A program made the translations under genes and the position numbers. Source: an uncultured Clostridia bacterium (GTDB taxonomy: Bacteria > Bacillota > Clostridia > Christensenellales > Aristaeellaceae). Taken from it: DNA of 9,299 nucleotides. Shown in pieces: positions 1-6,498 of this stretch. The DNA lies in assembly GCA_934631055.1 (NCBI GenBank), contig CAKTXP010000090.1:1-9299 (forward strand), written 5' to 3'. Under the pieces are notes generated by a model. That model saw only the letters and a list, made by a program, of their open reading frames with translations, ran no database searches and was not told where the DNA came from. Each line of letters begins with the position of its first letter. Within the stretch, counting starts at the first letter, position 1.

Positions 1-16
1 CATGCGGGGAAAAGAC
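1..16 (-). CRISPR. Partial type I-E CRISPR repeat at window edge (start of array)
   Basis: Read on the minus strand, bases 16 to 1 give GTCTTTTCCCCGCATG. This matches the first half of a type I-E repeat, in which a short T-rich 5' part precedes a CCCCGC stem arm that pairs with GCGGGG across a small loop. It lies directly after cas2, the usual place for a I-E array, and would be read in the same direction as the cas genes. The exact first base could be 14, 15 or 16. The second stem arm, any spacers and any further repeats lie beyond the window, so this call rests on one half-repeat and its location. Confidence 0.6.
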
Positions 17-55
17 TAAAAGATCCCAACAATAGCTCAAATTTCATCCACCGAA
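17..55 (-). promoter_or_regulatory. Probable CRISPR leader (short interval between cas2e-dnaQ and repeat)
   Basis: These 39 bases separate the cas2e-dnaQ stop codon from the putative first repeat, so they occupy the leader position. They are more AT-rich than the coding DNA around them. I see no convincing -35/-10 pair and no hairpin terminator. If the array has a leader of ordinary length, part of it must lie within the end of cas2e-dnaQ. The last bases before the repeat (ATCTTTTA on the minus strand) would be the leader-anchoring site for integration. The role is inferred from position only. Confidence 0.45.
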
Positions 56-931
56 TCAGCGCAATTCATTTAATTTCTCGAACACGCCGAAAGTCAGATA
101 GCAATCCCTGAGCGCACGATGCGCGTCGGTCACATCCAAGCCAAAATAAGCGGCAAGCGTTGTAAGTTTATAATCCGGCACTCCCTCCATCTTGCGTTTG
201 GCAAGCTGCAACGTATCTGCGTATGGATTCTTAAATTCCGGCAGACGGCATTTGCGGCACGCCGCTTTCAGAAAGGCGTAGTCAAAGCCCGCGTTATGGC
301 AAAGGACGCGCCTTTTATCTACAAACGCAAGAAACTCTCGCATGGCTTCCTCCAACTTCTTTCCGCTTTGGCGCACCATATCATTGCTGATACCTGTCAT
401 CTGAACAATTGTGTCGGGGATATCCCTCTGCGGAACGACCAGTGTTTCAAAGGTATCCGCCACCTGATGATCGACGACATGCAGCGCGGCAATCTCAATG
501 ATCTCGTTCTCATCCGCCCGCAATCCCGTTGTTTCGACATCGACCACAACATAACCTTCCTGCTGTGCTTTTTTCTGCATGGCCGCACGAATGTTGCGGA
601 CTTTCTGCATCTGTGCGGCACGGCTCAGCGGGGCAGGCACATCCTCCTGCGCGGCAGCTTCCGAAGGTCTGAGCATCAACTGAATCCCGTCAAAATCCTT
701 CGGAATCCACGTTGTGTTATGCACGCGGAAGTCCATCCCCTGCTCGTTGTTGGCGCTGAATACCATCGTCGCCCGCCCGTCGCGGACATTCTCGCATATC
801 CTCTGCCAAAGCTCATCCCTCACCCTCGCGCTGACGCGCCCGACATAGACGCCTGCGTTGATCTCGATGAGCCACTTGGTCAGATCGCCGCGCAGTTTCG
901 GCGGGCAGTTGGTCAGCGATACGACGATCAT
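56..931 (-). CDS. cas2e-dnaQ: Cas2e fused to DnaQ-like DEDDh 3'-5' exonuclease
   Basis: Residues 1-89 are a complete Cas2e, including VVSLTNCPPKLRGDLTKWL, INAGVYVGRVSARVRDELW and FRVHNTTW (68-75), the dimer that bridges Cas1 during spacer integration. A helical Ala/Gln/Lys-rich linker (about 90-125) leads to a full exonuclease domain (126-291). The domain has Exo I D131 and E133 in DVETTG, Exo II D217 in HNAGFDYAFL, and Exo III H271 and D276 in AHRALRD, so the whole DEDDh set is intact. Cas2-DnaQ fusions are known from some I-E systems. In S. thermophilus the domain was reported to promote integration, and DnaQ-type exonucleases trim prespacer overhangs. A prespacer-trimming role here is inferred from those cases. 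ATG 931 lies 7 nt after AAGGAGG and overlaps the cas1e stop. It is the last cas gene before the probable array. Confidence 0.97.
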   Translation of the reverse strand: MIVVSLTNCPPKLRGDLTKWLIEINAGVYVGRVSARVRDELWQRICENVRDGRATMVFSANNEQGMDFRVHNTTWIPKDFDGIQLMLRPSEAAAQEDVPAPLSRAAQMQKVRNIRAAMQKKAQQEGYVVVDVETTGLRADENEIIEIAALHVVDHQVADTFETLVVPQRDIPDTIVQMTGISNDMVRQSGKKLEEAMREFLAFVDKRRVLCHNAGFDYAFLKAACRKCRLPEFKNPYADTLQLAKRKMEGVPDYKLTTLAAYFGLDVTDAHRALRDCYLTFGVFEKLNELR

Positions 932-1872
932 TCCTCATCCTCCTTGCCGTAGGATGTCGCATTCCGCACTGTGCCGCCGTCGTCGTCCCACAGCCTGACG
1001 ACATTCGCTTCTATCGGCGCCGCATCATCGCTCCCACTAAGCAGAAGCTGAATATCTTTCGTCATACGCTCCAAAATGTGTGCTTTCATCATCTCGTCGC
1101 GCATGCGACGCCTGACCGCCGCGCCGATGTCCTCCGGCTGTTCAGACGCGATCTCAAAGGCGACGGGTATCGTGGTCTCCGCCTTATACAGATCCGCAAT
1201 GTCGTATACAAAGGAACAATCGTGTCCTACATGCACAAAGCCCAGTCCGGGCGAGCAGCCCAGCGCGGCAATCACCGCATGCGCCAGCCCATACAGACAG
1301 GCATGCCCCGCGGAAAGCGCCTGATTGACTGCGTCGCCGGAAGAAAAATCATCGGGATCATACTGTCTGCCGTTCCACGGCACGTTCCATTTCTGCGACT
1401 CCTGCCGATAAATGCCGCGCACGCGTGCGCCTTCCCTGCCGCGGAGCTGCTGCATCGTCAGACCGGAAACATCCTCATCCGGAAATCGCATCTGATACAT
1501 CTGTTTCGCGACGTTCAAATGGCTGCGCATATTGCTGACCAGCGCTGCCTGCTTCATCAGCAGCCCCGCGCGATGAGTCAGCGGTCTGCCGCTGGCATAG
1601 TAGCGCACGCCATTTTCGCCGACCCAGATCGTCGTCACACCGCTGTCGCCGATCAGCTCCATGCCGCGGTGCGTGATGCGCGTCCCCGGTCCCAGAAGCA
1701 GGACGCTGATGGATGCCGCCGGTACATGGACGCTCCCCCGTTCATCCGTAACGGTGATCGCGCCGTCCTGCCTGCCGATGGTGCATTTTTCCAGATAAAG
1801 GAACGTCATGCGATCCCGTATCTGCGGAAGCGCCTGAAGATCGGGGCGCACCATTCCGGGCATATCCGCCAT
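928..1872 (-). CDS. cas1e: Cas1e integrase of spacer adaptation
   Basis: Cas1 forms the catalytic dimers that, bridged by Cas2, insert prespacers at the leader-proximal repeat. The 314-residue product carries the metal-binding triad E147 (RGREGARVR), H214 (FVHVG) and D227 (YDIADLYK; D224 is also present). The spacing of 67 and 13 residues equals that of E. coli E141/H208/D221. ALSAGHACLYGLAHAVIAALG and GCSPGLGFVHVG are typical Cas1e sequence. The open frame extends upstream to 1959, but I chose ATG 1872. It gives a normal Cas1e N-terminus (TFLYLEKCTIGR follows shortly after) and has AAGGAGG 6 nt upstream. The longer version would add 29 residues that simply re-read the end of cas6e. The stop overlaps cas2e-dnaQ as ATGA. 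The acidic end GKEDEE is coded by the next gene's ribosome-binding region. Confidence 0.96.
   Translation of the reverse strand: MADMPGMVRPDLQALPQIRDRMTFLYLEKCTIGRQDGAITVTDERGSVHVPAASISVLLLGPGTRITHRGMELIGDSGVTTIWVGENGVRYYASGRPLTHRAGLLMKQAALVSNMRSHLNVAKQMYQMRFPDEDVSGLTMQQLRGREGARVRGIYRQESQKWNVPWNGRQYDPDDFSSGDAVNQALSAGHACLYGLAHAVIAALGCSPGLGFVHVGHDCSFVYDIADLYKAETTIPVAFEIASEQPEDIGAAVRRRMRDEMMKAHILERMTKDIQLLLSGSDDAAPIEANVVRLWDDDGGTVRNATSYGKEDEE
939..945 (-). promoter_or_regulatory. Ribosome-binding site of cas2e-dnaQ
   Basis: AAGGAGG on the minus strand, 7 nt before ATG 931, lies within the last codons of cas1e. A nearer ATG at 938 is in another frame that does not encode Cas2. Confidence 0.8.
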
Positions 1873-1878
1873 ATCGCC

Positions 1879-1885
1879 CCTCCTT
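1879..1885 (-). promoter_or_regulatory. Ribosome-binding site that fixes the cas1e start
   Basis: The minus strand reads AAGGAGG followed by a 6-nt spacer to ATG 1872. It is a perfect Shine-Dalgarno match and decides against the longer open frame starting at 1959. The cas6e TAA stop runs into it (TAAGGAGG), so ribosomes finishing cas6e end on the cas1e initiation signal. Confidence 0.85.
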
Positions 1886-2540
1886 ATCGCCGCGTCACAG
1901 TCAAAAGCCCCATGCCATAGGGCTTTCCGCGCCCAATGCCGCCGGTCAGCGCATTGCAAAACGCCTGCGCGTCTGTGATAGTCAGCGTCCCCTCATAGGT
2001 AACGCCCAGCAGCCTGACTCTTTCGCCCGTCGGTTTGCTGAACGCGTACCACTGGATCCGCGCGATATTCAAATCGTTTTCATCGACCGCAAAACCGTGT
2101 TTTTCCGCCTGACTCCTGATCCAGCCATACTGGGTTTTGCGTCCCGGTTTTTCCTCTTCCGCTTTGGGCATGCCGACCAGCGTGCAGGCATGTACCCTGC
2201 CCCGGCTGCCTTTGGCATTTATGCTGCTGAACGTCGGATTCGCGTGCAGGCGGAATTTCCATGAACTTCCCTGCTGGATCCGCTCCAGCAGCGGCGCATA
2301 ATCACGCGTTTCCGGCGCTTCGCCTGTTCCAAACTGCTCGACGATACCGCTTAAATTCGGGGTCTCTTCGCTGAGCAGCAGCAGATAACGCTGCCCATAC
2401 AGCATATCCACGCGCCAGAGCGCGCGCTTTGTCCGCGGCTCAAACGCCCGTTCCACCGCTCCATGGAACAGGGCGGGGTTTTGCAGGGCGATCATGGTGC
2501 TTCGTTTCGCGCTGTCCAGCGCAACTCTTGACAAGACCAT
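1884..2540 (-). CDS. cas6e: Cas6e (CasE/Cse3) crRNA-processing endoribonuclease
   Basis: Cas6e cuts each repeat of the pre-crRNA at the base of its hairpin and stays bound to the 3' handle as the Cascade head. The 218-residue product has two ferredoxin-like halves. The N-terminus SRVALD and the LFHGAVERAF helix contain H26, which aligns with the general-base histidine of the characterised enzymes (H26 in Thermus, H20 in E. coli). LWRVDMLYGQRYLLLLSEE (about 41-59) is also highly typical. The C-terminal glycine-rich loop GGIGRGKPYGMGLL (200-213) is the hallmark of the Cas6 superfamily. ATG 2540 has GAGGTGA 4 nt upstream; this signal overlaps the cas5e stop. The TAA stop forms the beginning of the cas1e ribosome-binding site, so cas6e and cas1e are probably coupled. 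Confidence 0.97.
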   Translation of the reverse strand: MVLSRVALDSAKRSTMIALQNPALFHGAVERAFEPRTKRALWRVDMLYGQRYLLLLSEETPNLSGIVEQFGTGEAPETRDYAPLLERIQQGSSWKFRLHANPTFSSINAKGSRGRVHACTLVGMPKAEEEKPGRKTQYGWIRSQAEKHGFAVDENDLNIARIQWYAFSKPTGERVRLLGVTYEGTLTITDAQAFCNALTGGIGRGKPYGMGLLTVTRR

Positions 2541-2544
2541 CCGC

Positions 2545-2551
2545 TCACCTC
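2545..2551 (-). promoter_or_regulatory. Ribosome-binding site of cas6e
   Basis: GAGGTGA on the minus strand is complementary to the 16S rRNA tail and lies 4 nt before ATG 2540. Its last three bases are the TGA stop codon of cas5e, which couples termination to re-initiation. Confidence 0.7.
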
Positions 2552-3192
2552 AATTCCTGCATGGGGTCGTGTTCCGAGCCGCCCGCCGCCTGCCAGCTCT
2601 CCCGCACAGCCCGATAGGCATACTGCCTGTCGAACGGGCTGTACGATACAGGCACGTCGTGCGCGCATCCTCCGCCGGTCGGATCATCCAGAACGAACCG
2701 CATGCGCTCAGGCTCGCTCTCTTTCCGCTCTACGAGCAGGGGTTCTGCCCTGAGCGCTTCCTCCAGCTCCATATCCCGCAGACCCAGACAGAGCCGCCCT
2801 TCCGGCGGGCAGGAGCGCCGCCCCAGAAACAGTGGATACGCCGGATGGCGCACGGCATCCTCCAGCCGCTCCATCAGCGCTTCATCTTGGCTGTAAAGCC
2901 CCACGAGGAACGCCGCGTCGCAGAGATAATAGCGCGTCGTCACATACGACGACTTTTCGCCCTTCACCATATGGAAATCCCGAAGCAGTACGCCTTCCCT
3001 GTCCACGCGCACGCCGAACCGGAGCGCCGCCAGCTCATCCAGCGGTTCGTCCCGCCGCATGCCCAGCGCCGCCGCCAGCAGCCCCACGACGCCGCTCTTG
3101 GTCGGCTCGCGGTTGGTCTTTCGGATATCGAACCGCGAATCCGCGCCCCACGCCTGCATCGGTCCAGCAAAGCGCAGAAGCAATGTACTCAT
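2545..3192 (-). CDS. cas5e: Cas5e (CasD), crRNA 5'-handle-binding Cascade subunit
   Basis: Cas5e caps the crRNA 5' handle and anchors Cse1 to the Cas7 filament. The 215-residue protein begins with the classic STLLLRFAGPMQAWG, followed by a conserved block with TNREPTKSGVVGLLAAALG (about 27-45) and DREGVLLRDFHMV (about 63-75). The segment VTTRYYLCDAAFLVGL (about 84-99) matches the central ferredoxin-like strand, and PLFLGRRSCPP (about 119-129) is also typical. Unlike Cas5 of subtype I-C, it is not expected to process RNA, because cas6e is present next to it. The start at 3192 has AAGGAG 8 nt upstream and overlaps the cas7e stop as ATGA. Four bases separate its stop from cas6e. Confidence 0.96.
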   Translation of the reverse strand: MSTLLLRFAGPMQAWGADSRFDIRKTNREPTKSGVVGLLAAALGMRRDEPLDELAALRFGVRVDREGVLLRDFHMVKGEKSSYVTTRYYLCDAAFLVGLYSQDEALMERLEDAVRHPAYPLFLGRRSCPPEGRLCLGLRDMELEEALRAEPLLVERKESEPERMRFVLDDPTGGGCAHDVPVSYSPFDRQYAYRAVRESWQAAGGSEHDPMQELR

Positions 3193-4265
3193 GCCTGCAT
3201 CTCCTTCACGCTGTCCTCCACCGCATCCAGCAGTTCGCGCAGTATCATGACCTTATCAACCAGCTTATCCATGCCCGCGCCGATGGCAAACGCACGTTCC
3301 GGCTCGCCGAGATAATCGCGATAGACCTTTTTCGCGTGGTCGATAAACGCCTCGATGGACGGCTGTACATAACCATCTTTGCCTTCTTCTCCTGCGCACA
3401 CAGGCTTTTCAAACGCGCCGACGAGGTTGATCGGCTGATCGCGGCGGAAGGTCACATAGACGGCGTTGGGCAGCACGCTGTTCGCAAACGTATTCTTCTT
3501 GCCCGTCGGCATGCTGCGAATAAACGCTTCCATAAACGCGCGGACGGCTTCCGGCGTTTTCTCTCCCAAGTACTTTTGAAGCTCCGTCACGTTGATCGTC
3601 GCATAGCGGTACAGTGTCGAAGAGTTGTATTCCACCGTGCCCAGATGCCCCGCGCCCGCATTATCCTCCGGCGCACAGTCGTCGACCGCCGTAAAATAAT
3701 CGTATTCGTTATGCACGGTATGAGTTGAAATGGCGTGAGCGACCTGCGCCGCCGCATCGAAATTGAGGGACGGGTCATCCGCGACCATGCGTCCGAAAAG
3801 CGCGACATCGACCGCCGGCGTCGCCTTGAGCGCCGCCTGACACGCTTTCTTGTCCATCTTTGCGCCGCCGTTCTGCACAGCCAAATCGGCAAGCGCGTCG
3901 ATCTGACTCGGACTGATGAAGAACAGCGCGCCGGTCTTGAGCTTTTCCTTATCCTCTTTCAACGATATGCCCGCCGTCTTAAGCGCGTCCTCCGCCAGCT
4001 TTTCGGCTTTCAGCGACGGGTCGCGCTGCCGGATGGCTTCGGTCAGCAAATCGTGCAGCATCTTCGTCCGCCTACCGACTTCATCCTGCGGAAGAAGGTC
4101 GCCAAACATGCCGCGCATCGCTTTTTTCCAGCACTGGGAGGAAACGCGCGCGCGGGTCGTTCCGCCGTAAACGGCGGTCTTTGGGCTTCCCGTATCGTCG
4201 CGGTTGATGCAGCTGGGCGGCACGGTCTCCAAAACATGAATATCGGCATAGATGACGTTACGCAT
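3189..4265 (-). CDS. cas7e: Cas7e (Cse4/CasC), Cascade backbone subunit
   Basis: Cas7e copies (six in the E. coli complex) form the helical filament that wraps the crRNA spacer. The 358-residue length is normal. The N-terminus carries the family signature: HVLETVPPS (10-18), NRDDTGSPKTAVYGG (21-35) and RARVSSQCWK (38-47). A second conserved block around residues 185-215 reads YDYFTAVDD, AGAGHLGTVEYNS and LYRYATINV, the region that contributes the thumb and crRNA contacts in known structures. ATG 4265 has AAGGAGG 9 nt upstream, inside the end of cse1-cse2, which it overlaps by 8 bp. Its stop overlaps the cas5e start as ATGA. This pattern implies tight translational coupling. Nothing looks damaged. 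Confidence 0.97.
   Translation of the reverse strand: MRNVIYADIHVLETVPPSCINRDDTGSPKTAVYGGTTRARVSSQCWKKAMRGMFGDLLPQDEVGRRTKMLHDLLTEAIRQRDPSLKAEKLAEDALKTAGISLKEDKEKLKTGALFFISPSQIDALADLAVQNGGAKMDKKACQAALKATPAVDVALFGRMVADDPSLNFDAAAQVAHAISTHTVHNEYDYFTAVDDCAPEDNAGAGHLGTVEYNSSTLYRYATINVTELQKYLGEKTPEAVRAFMEAFIRSMPTGKKNTFANSVLPNAVYVTFRRDQPINLVGAFEKPVCAGEEGKDGYVQPSIEAFIDHAKKVYRDYLGEPERAFAIGAGMDKLVDKVMILRELLDAVEDSVKEMQA
3201..3206 (-). promoter_or_regulatory. Ribosome-binding site of cas5e
   Basis: AAGGAG on the minus strand, 8 nt before ATG 3192, is embedded in the last codons of cas7e, whose stop overlaps the cas5e start. Confidence 0.75.
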
Positions 4266-4857
4266 TTTCTTTTTCCTCCTTGGTTTCGCTCTTCTTCATT
4301 CGATAGAAATCCTGTCCCCATGCAAGCCGCACTTTTGGCGCTTCATCGGGATCTTGGAATCGATAGAGTTCCTGCGCCAAGCGCACATAATCCAGCGGGA
4401 TATTCGCCGCGCGCAAAAGCTGAATCAATCCGCGCAGATGATACGCCGCTTCCTGCATATCGCTCGCCGTCGCAAAGGCATTGAATCGCCGTGCAATTCG
4501 ATCCCTATCCTTTTCTTCATCTTTAACCAGCATCGCTACCGACAATCCCAGTCGGAAATTCTGCCTATACATATTTTCTTTTTGGATATCGTTGCCCTGT
4601 TGATGCAGCGCGTAAAGGGTCAGCGCGGTATAGACCGCCCATTCTTCCTTCGTAGGCTTGTCGTTCCGGCTCATCATCTCTTCCGGCATATCCGCAAACA
4701 GGATGCCCCATATCTCCGGCGCATCGCCCGGTATCCTACCGATCCCGCGCCGCAGCTGCGCCAGATGCGCACGGACATAGCCTTCATTTGCATTCCTGCT
4801 GTACTCGTTCAACTTGCTCTCGACATAATTGCCAACCGCCCGACACTCATCTGTCAT
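4258..4857 (-). other. cse2: Cse2 (CasB/Cas11e) domain of the fused gene, possible separate product
   Basis: This is the 3' part of the cse1-cse2 ORF that corresponds to a complete Cse2, 199 residues if read from ATG 4857 or 201 from ATG 4863. In Cascade, two Cse2 copies form the belly that holds the displaced strand and supports R-loop locking. The segment has the arginine-rich helix HLAQLRRGIGRIPG and the C-terminal RLAQELYRFQ and WGQDFYR signatures of the family, then a short charged tail. Whether it is made only as part of the fusion or also as a free protein is not known from the sequence. Confidence 0.6.
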
Positions 4858-6498
4858 CTCCATAATCCCTTCTTCTTTCAGTTTCCCCAATAACTTCTGA
4901 ATACTGCCTTCAAACCAATTGCACGCCTCCGGCACGTTGTAATAATGATTCTCTTCTTCTCCCTCGTCTTTGTTCTTCCACTTTTCTTTTATCGTCCTGC
5001 CGACAAAAGCCGTCTGATCTGTCTGCGATACTACTTCATCACTGAGTATCCGTACGATGTGCTTTTCCTCCCTGCTCCATCGCTTTCGCCGCTCATCCAT
5101 CTTTTCGCCGTCATCCTCCGGATCGATCTCTTCCAGAAATGCCCTGAATGGCACGTCGATTCGATAGTAGAACTGCGTCTTTATCCATGCGGAGAGCTTT
5201 TCGCCGCTTCCGCCCGCCGCTTTTTCCAGATTCATGCCCAGTTCTCCGAGCTTGTTTGCAACAGCCGCTGTCAACTTAATCTCGTCCTGTATCACCTGAT
5301 TCCATGATTTTCCCGCTTCCGACAGCAGCTCCACATGGAAGCTGAGCGCATCGCTGAATACATCCGCCACGAAAAAATCCTTGTCGCCATACTGAGCCGC
5401 CGCAAAGCTAAACCGCGCAAGGGTATCCGGCGGCAGTATTTTGTCGCTTGCCAACCGTGCCAGCCATCTGACGACGCCCGCTTTGGGCGCGTCGCTGTCC
5501 AACGCGGCGATGGACGAAAACTCCCGCCAGATCTGCCTGCTGGGGTCATGCCGTCTGGGCTGGTCAAAGGGCGGCTGACCGCCCTTTCCTTCCACATGCG
5601 TCCAGAGCGTCATCTGTTCCGCAAAGGCGTTCACCTTGGTAAAGAAATCGCCGCCCAGCAGTTTATAGCCCGTCACGCCGCGCTGGTCGCGGATGAGCAG
5701 CAGCCGTCTGGATTGCAGCGTCAGCAGCTGCGCCTGGTCTTCCGGTATGGGGATCTCGCACCGCTCCTTCGTTCTCGGTTCGTCTAATTCCCAGACAGGC
5801 TTGCAGCTTTTCCAGAGCCGCTCCTGCTTCTGATCGACCATCACAAAATTCAGCATCAGCGTTTCAAACAGGTTCTGCCCTTTCGCAGCAATCAAGCCCA
5901 GCTTGCCCAGCCAGCCAGCGCCGGGGGACGGAAGTCCCTTCTGTTTGGGCTTCGCCGACGTATCGTCATATCCATTCAGATAGATCAGCCAGCGCGCCGC
6001 TTCCGGATAAGTCAAGACCTCTTTGGGCTTTCCCGCGCGCGTGGAAAACAGCCGCACTTTATTGCTGCTTTCAGATATCGCACCGTTCAGTTTCGCCGCC
6101 GTAAACTCCGTTCCGATATCCGCTTCTTTTACCTGCCAAAACGGTCTTTCCGGATGGAAGAGATAAAAGCGCTCGCGATATTTTTCCAGATAATCGCAAA
6201 TAGCTTTTTCCGGAAAATACCCAAGGTTCCACAGGGCGTCCCACCTGTCCAGCGCGTCGTCGATATCCTCCAGCACCCGCGGCTGTCCCGTTTCATCCAC
6301 CCGATAAAAGACCGCATGCAGCACCGCCAGCAGGATGCGAAGAATCGCCATATCCTGCGTAGGCAATTCGCCCGCAAGCGCGCTGAATGTGTGCGCCTGC
6401 GTCAGCGCTTCTTTCAGCGAGACCTCTCGAACGGCGCAATCCGGCGTCATCACGCGTATCCATCTTTCATCCAGCAGGTTAAACGCTTTTTCCTCCAT
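4258..6498 (-). CDS. cse1-cse2 (casA-casB): Cse1-Cse2 fusion: Cascade large and small subunits in one ORF
   Basis: This ORF encodes both the PAM-reading large subunit (Cse1/Cas8e) and the small subunit (Cse2/Cas11e) of Cascade. Residues 1-545 are Cse1-like. They include the N-terminal FNLLDERWIRV, a loop around 140-152 with NKVRLF that probably corresponds to the L1 loop, the LPSPGAGWLGKLG glycine-rich segment and NLFETLMLNFV near 188-215, and a charged helical C-terminal region. Residues 546-746 are Cse2-like: AHLAQLRRGIG (577-587), PGDAPEIW (590-597) and the typical ending VRLAWGQDFYR (723-733). Each part has the usual length of the separate protein, so this looks like a joining of two whole genes. 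I chose ATG 6498 because AAGGAGG lies 6 nt upstream; an ATG 14 codons earlier has no such support. The gene overlaps cas3 by 20 bp and cas7e by 8 bp. A fused product would give 1:1 Cse1:Cse2, unlike the usual 1:2. A sequencing indel at the junction cannot be excluded. Confidence 0.92.
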   Translation of the reverse strand: MEEKAFNLLDERWIRVMTPDCAVREVSLKEALTQAHTFSALAGELPTQDMAILRILLAVLHAVFYRVDETGQPRVLEDIDDALDRWDALWNLGYFPEKAICDYLEKYRERFYLFHPERPFWQVKEADIGTEFTAAKLNGAISESSNKVRLFSTRAGKPKEVLTYPEAARWLIYLNGYDDTSAKPKQKGLPSPGAGWLGKLGLIAAKGQNLFETLMLNFVMVDQKQERLWKSCKPVWELDEPRTKERCEIPIPEDQAQLLTLQSRRLLLIRDQRGVTGYKLLGGDFFTKVNAFAEQMTLWTHVEGKGGQPPFDQPRRHDPSRQIWREFSSIAALDSDAPKAGVVRWLARLASDKILPPDTLARFSFAAAQYGDKDFFVADVFSDALSFHVELLSEAGKSWNQVIQDEIKLTAAVANKLGELGMNLEKAAGGSGEKLSAWIKTQFYYRIDVPFRAFLEEIDPEDDGEKMDERRKRWSREEKHIVRILSDEVVSQTDQTAFVGRTIKEKWKNKDEGEEENHYYNVPEACNWFEGSIQKLLGKLKEEGIMEMTDECRAVGNYVESKLNEYSRNANEGYVRAHLAQLRRGIGRIPGDAPEIWGILFADMPEEMMSRNDKPTKEEWAVYTALTLYALHQQGNDIQKENMYRQNFRLGLSVAMLVKDEEKDRDRIARRFNAFATASDMQEAAYHLRGLIQLLRAANIPLDYVRLAQELYRFQDPDEAPKVRLAWGQDFYRMKKSETKEEKENA
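4275..4281 (-). promoter_or_regulatory. Ribosome-binding site of cas7e
   Basis: AAGGAGG on the minus strand, 9 nt before ATG 4265, is embedded in the Lys/Glu-rich tail of the cse1-cse2 ORF. A strong site here fits the need for several Cas7 copies per Cascade. Confidence 0.8.
4855..4874 (-). promoter_or_regulatory. Possible internal translation start for free Cse2
   Basis: At the Cse1/Cse2 domain boundary the minus strand reads AAGAAGGG, then ATT, then two in-frame ATGs (4863 and 4857) six bases apart. The purine-rich stretch ends 3 nt before the first ATG and 9 nt before the second. It is a weak Shine-Dalgarno match compared with the AAGGAGG sites elsewhere in the operon. Internal starts inside large-subunit genes do produce the small subunit in some other type I subtypes, which makes this plausible but unproven here. 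Confidence 0.4.

Noticed and set aside
1..55. An intrinsic terminator after cas2e-dnaQ
   Set aside because: The GGGG/CCCC-containing bases at the edge fit a half CRISPR repeat. No hairpin followed by a U-tract is visible in the window.
17..80. A sigma-70-type promoter in the leader region on the minus strand
   Set aside because: A TATTGT element can be picked out, but no -35 box lies at an acceptable distance, so I do not call a promoter.
119..952. 277-codon open frame on the plus strand opposite cas2e-dnaQ
   Set aside because: It runs antisense to a gene with clear Cas2 and DnaQ motifs, has no recognisable domain, and is rich in Arg, His and Cys, as expected for a mirror frame of GC-biased coding DNA.
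1078..1920. 280-codon open frame on the plus strand opposite cas1e
   Set aside because: It is antisense to an intact cas1e, has no domain resemblance and has shadow-like composition.
1873..1959. 29-residue N-terminal extension of Cas1
   Set aside because: It re-reads the 3' end of cas6e in another frame. The strong ribosome-binding site and the normal Cas1e N-terminus both point to ATG 1872.
2494..4484. Three long plus-strand open frames opposite cas5e, cas7e and the end of cse1-cse2
   Set aside because: They overlap each other and lie antisense to well-supported cas genes. Their translations show no family features.
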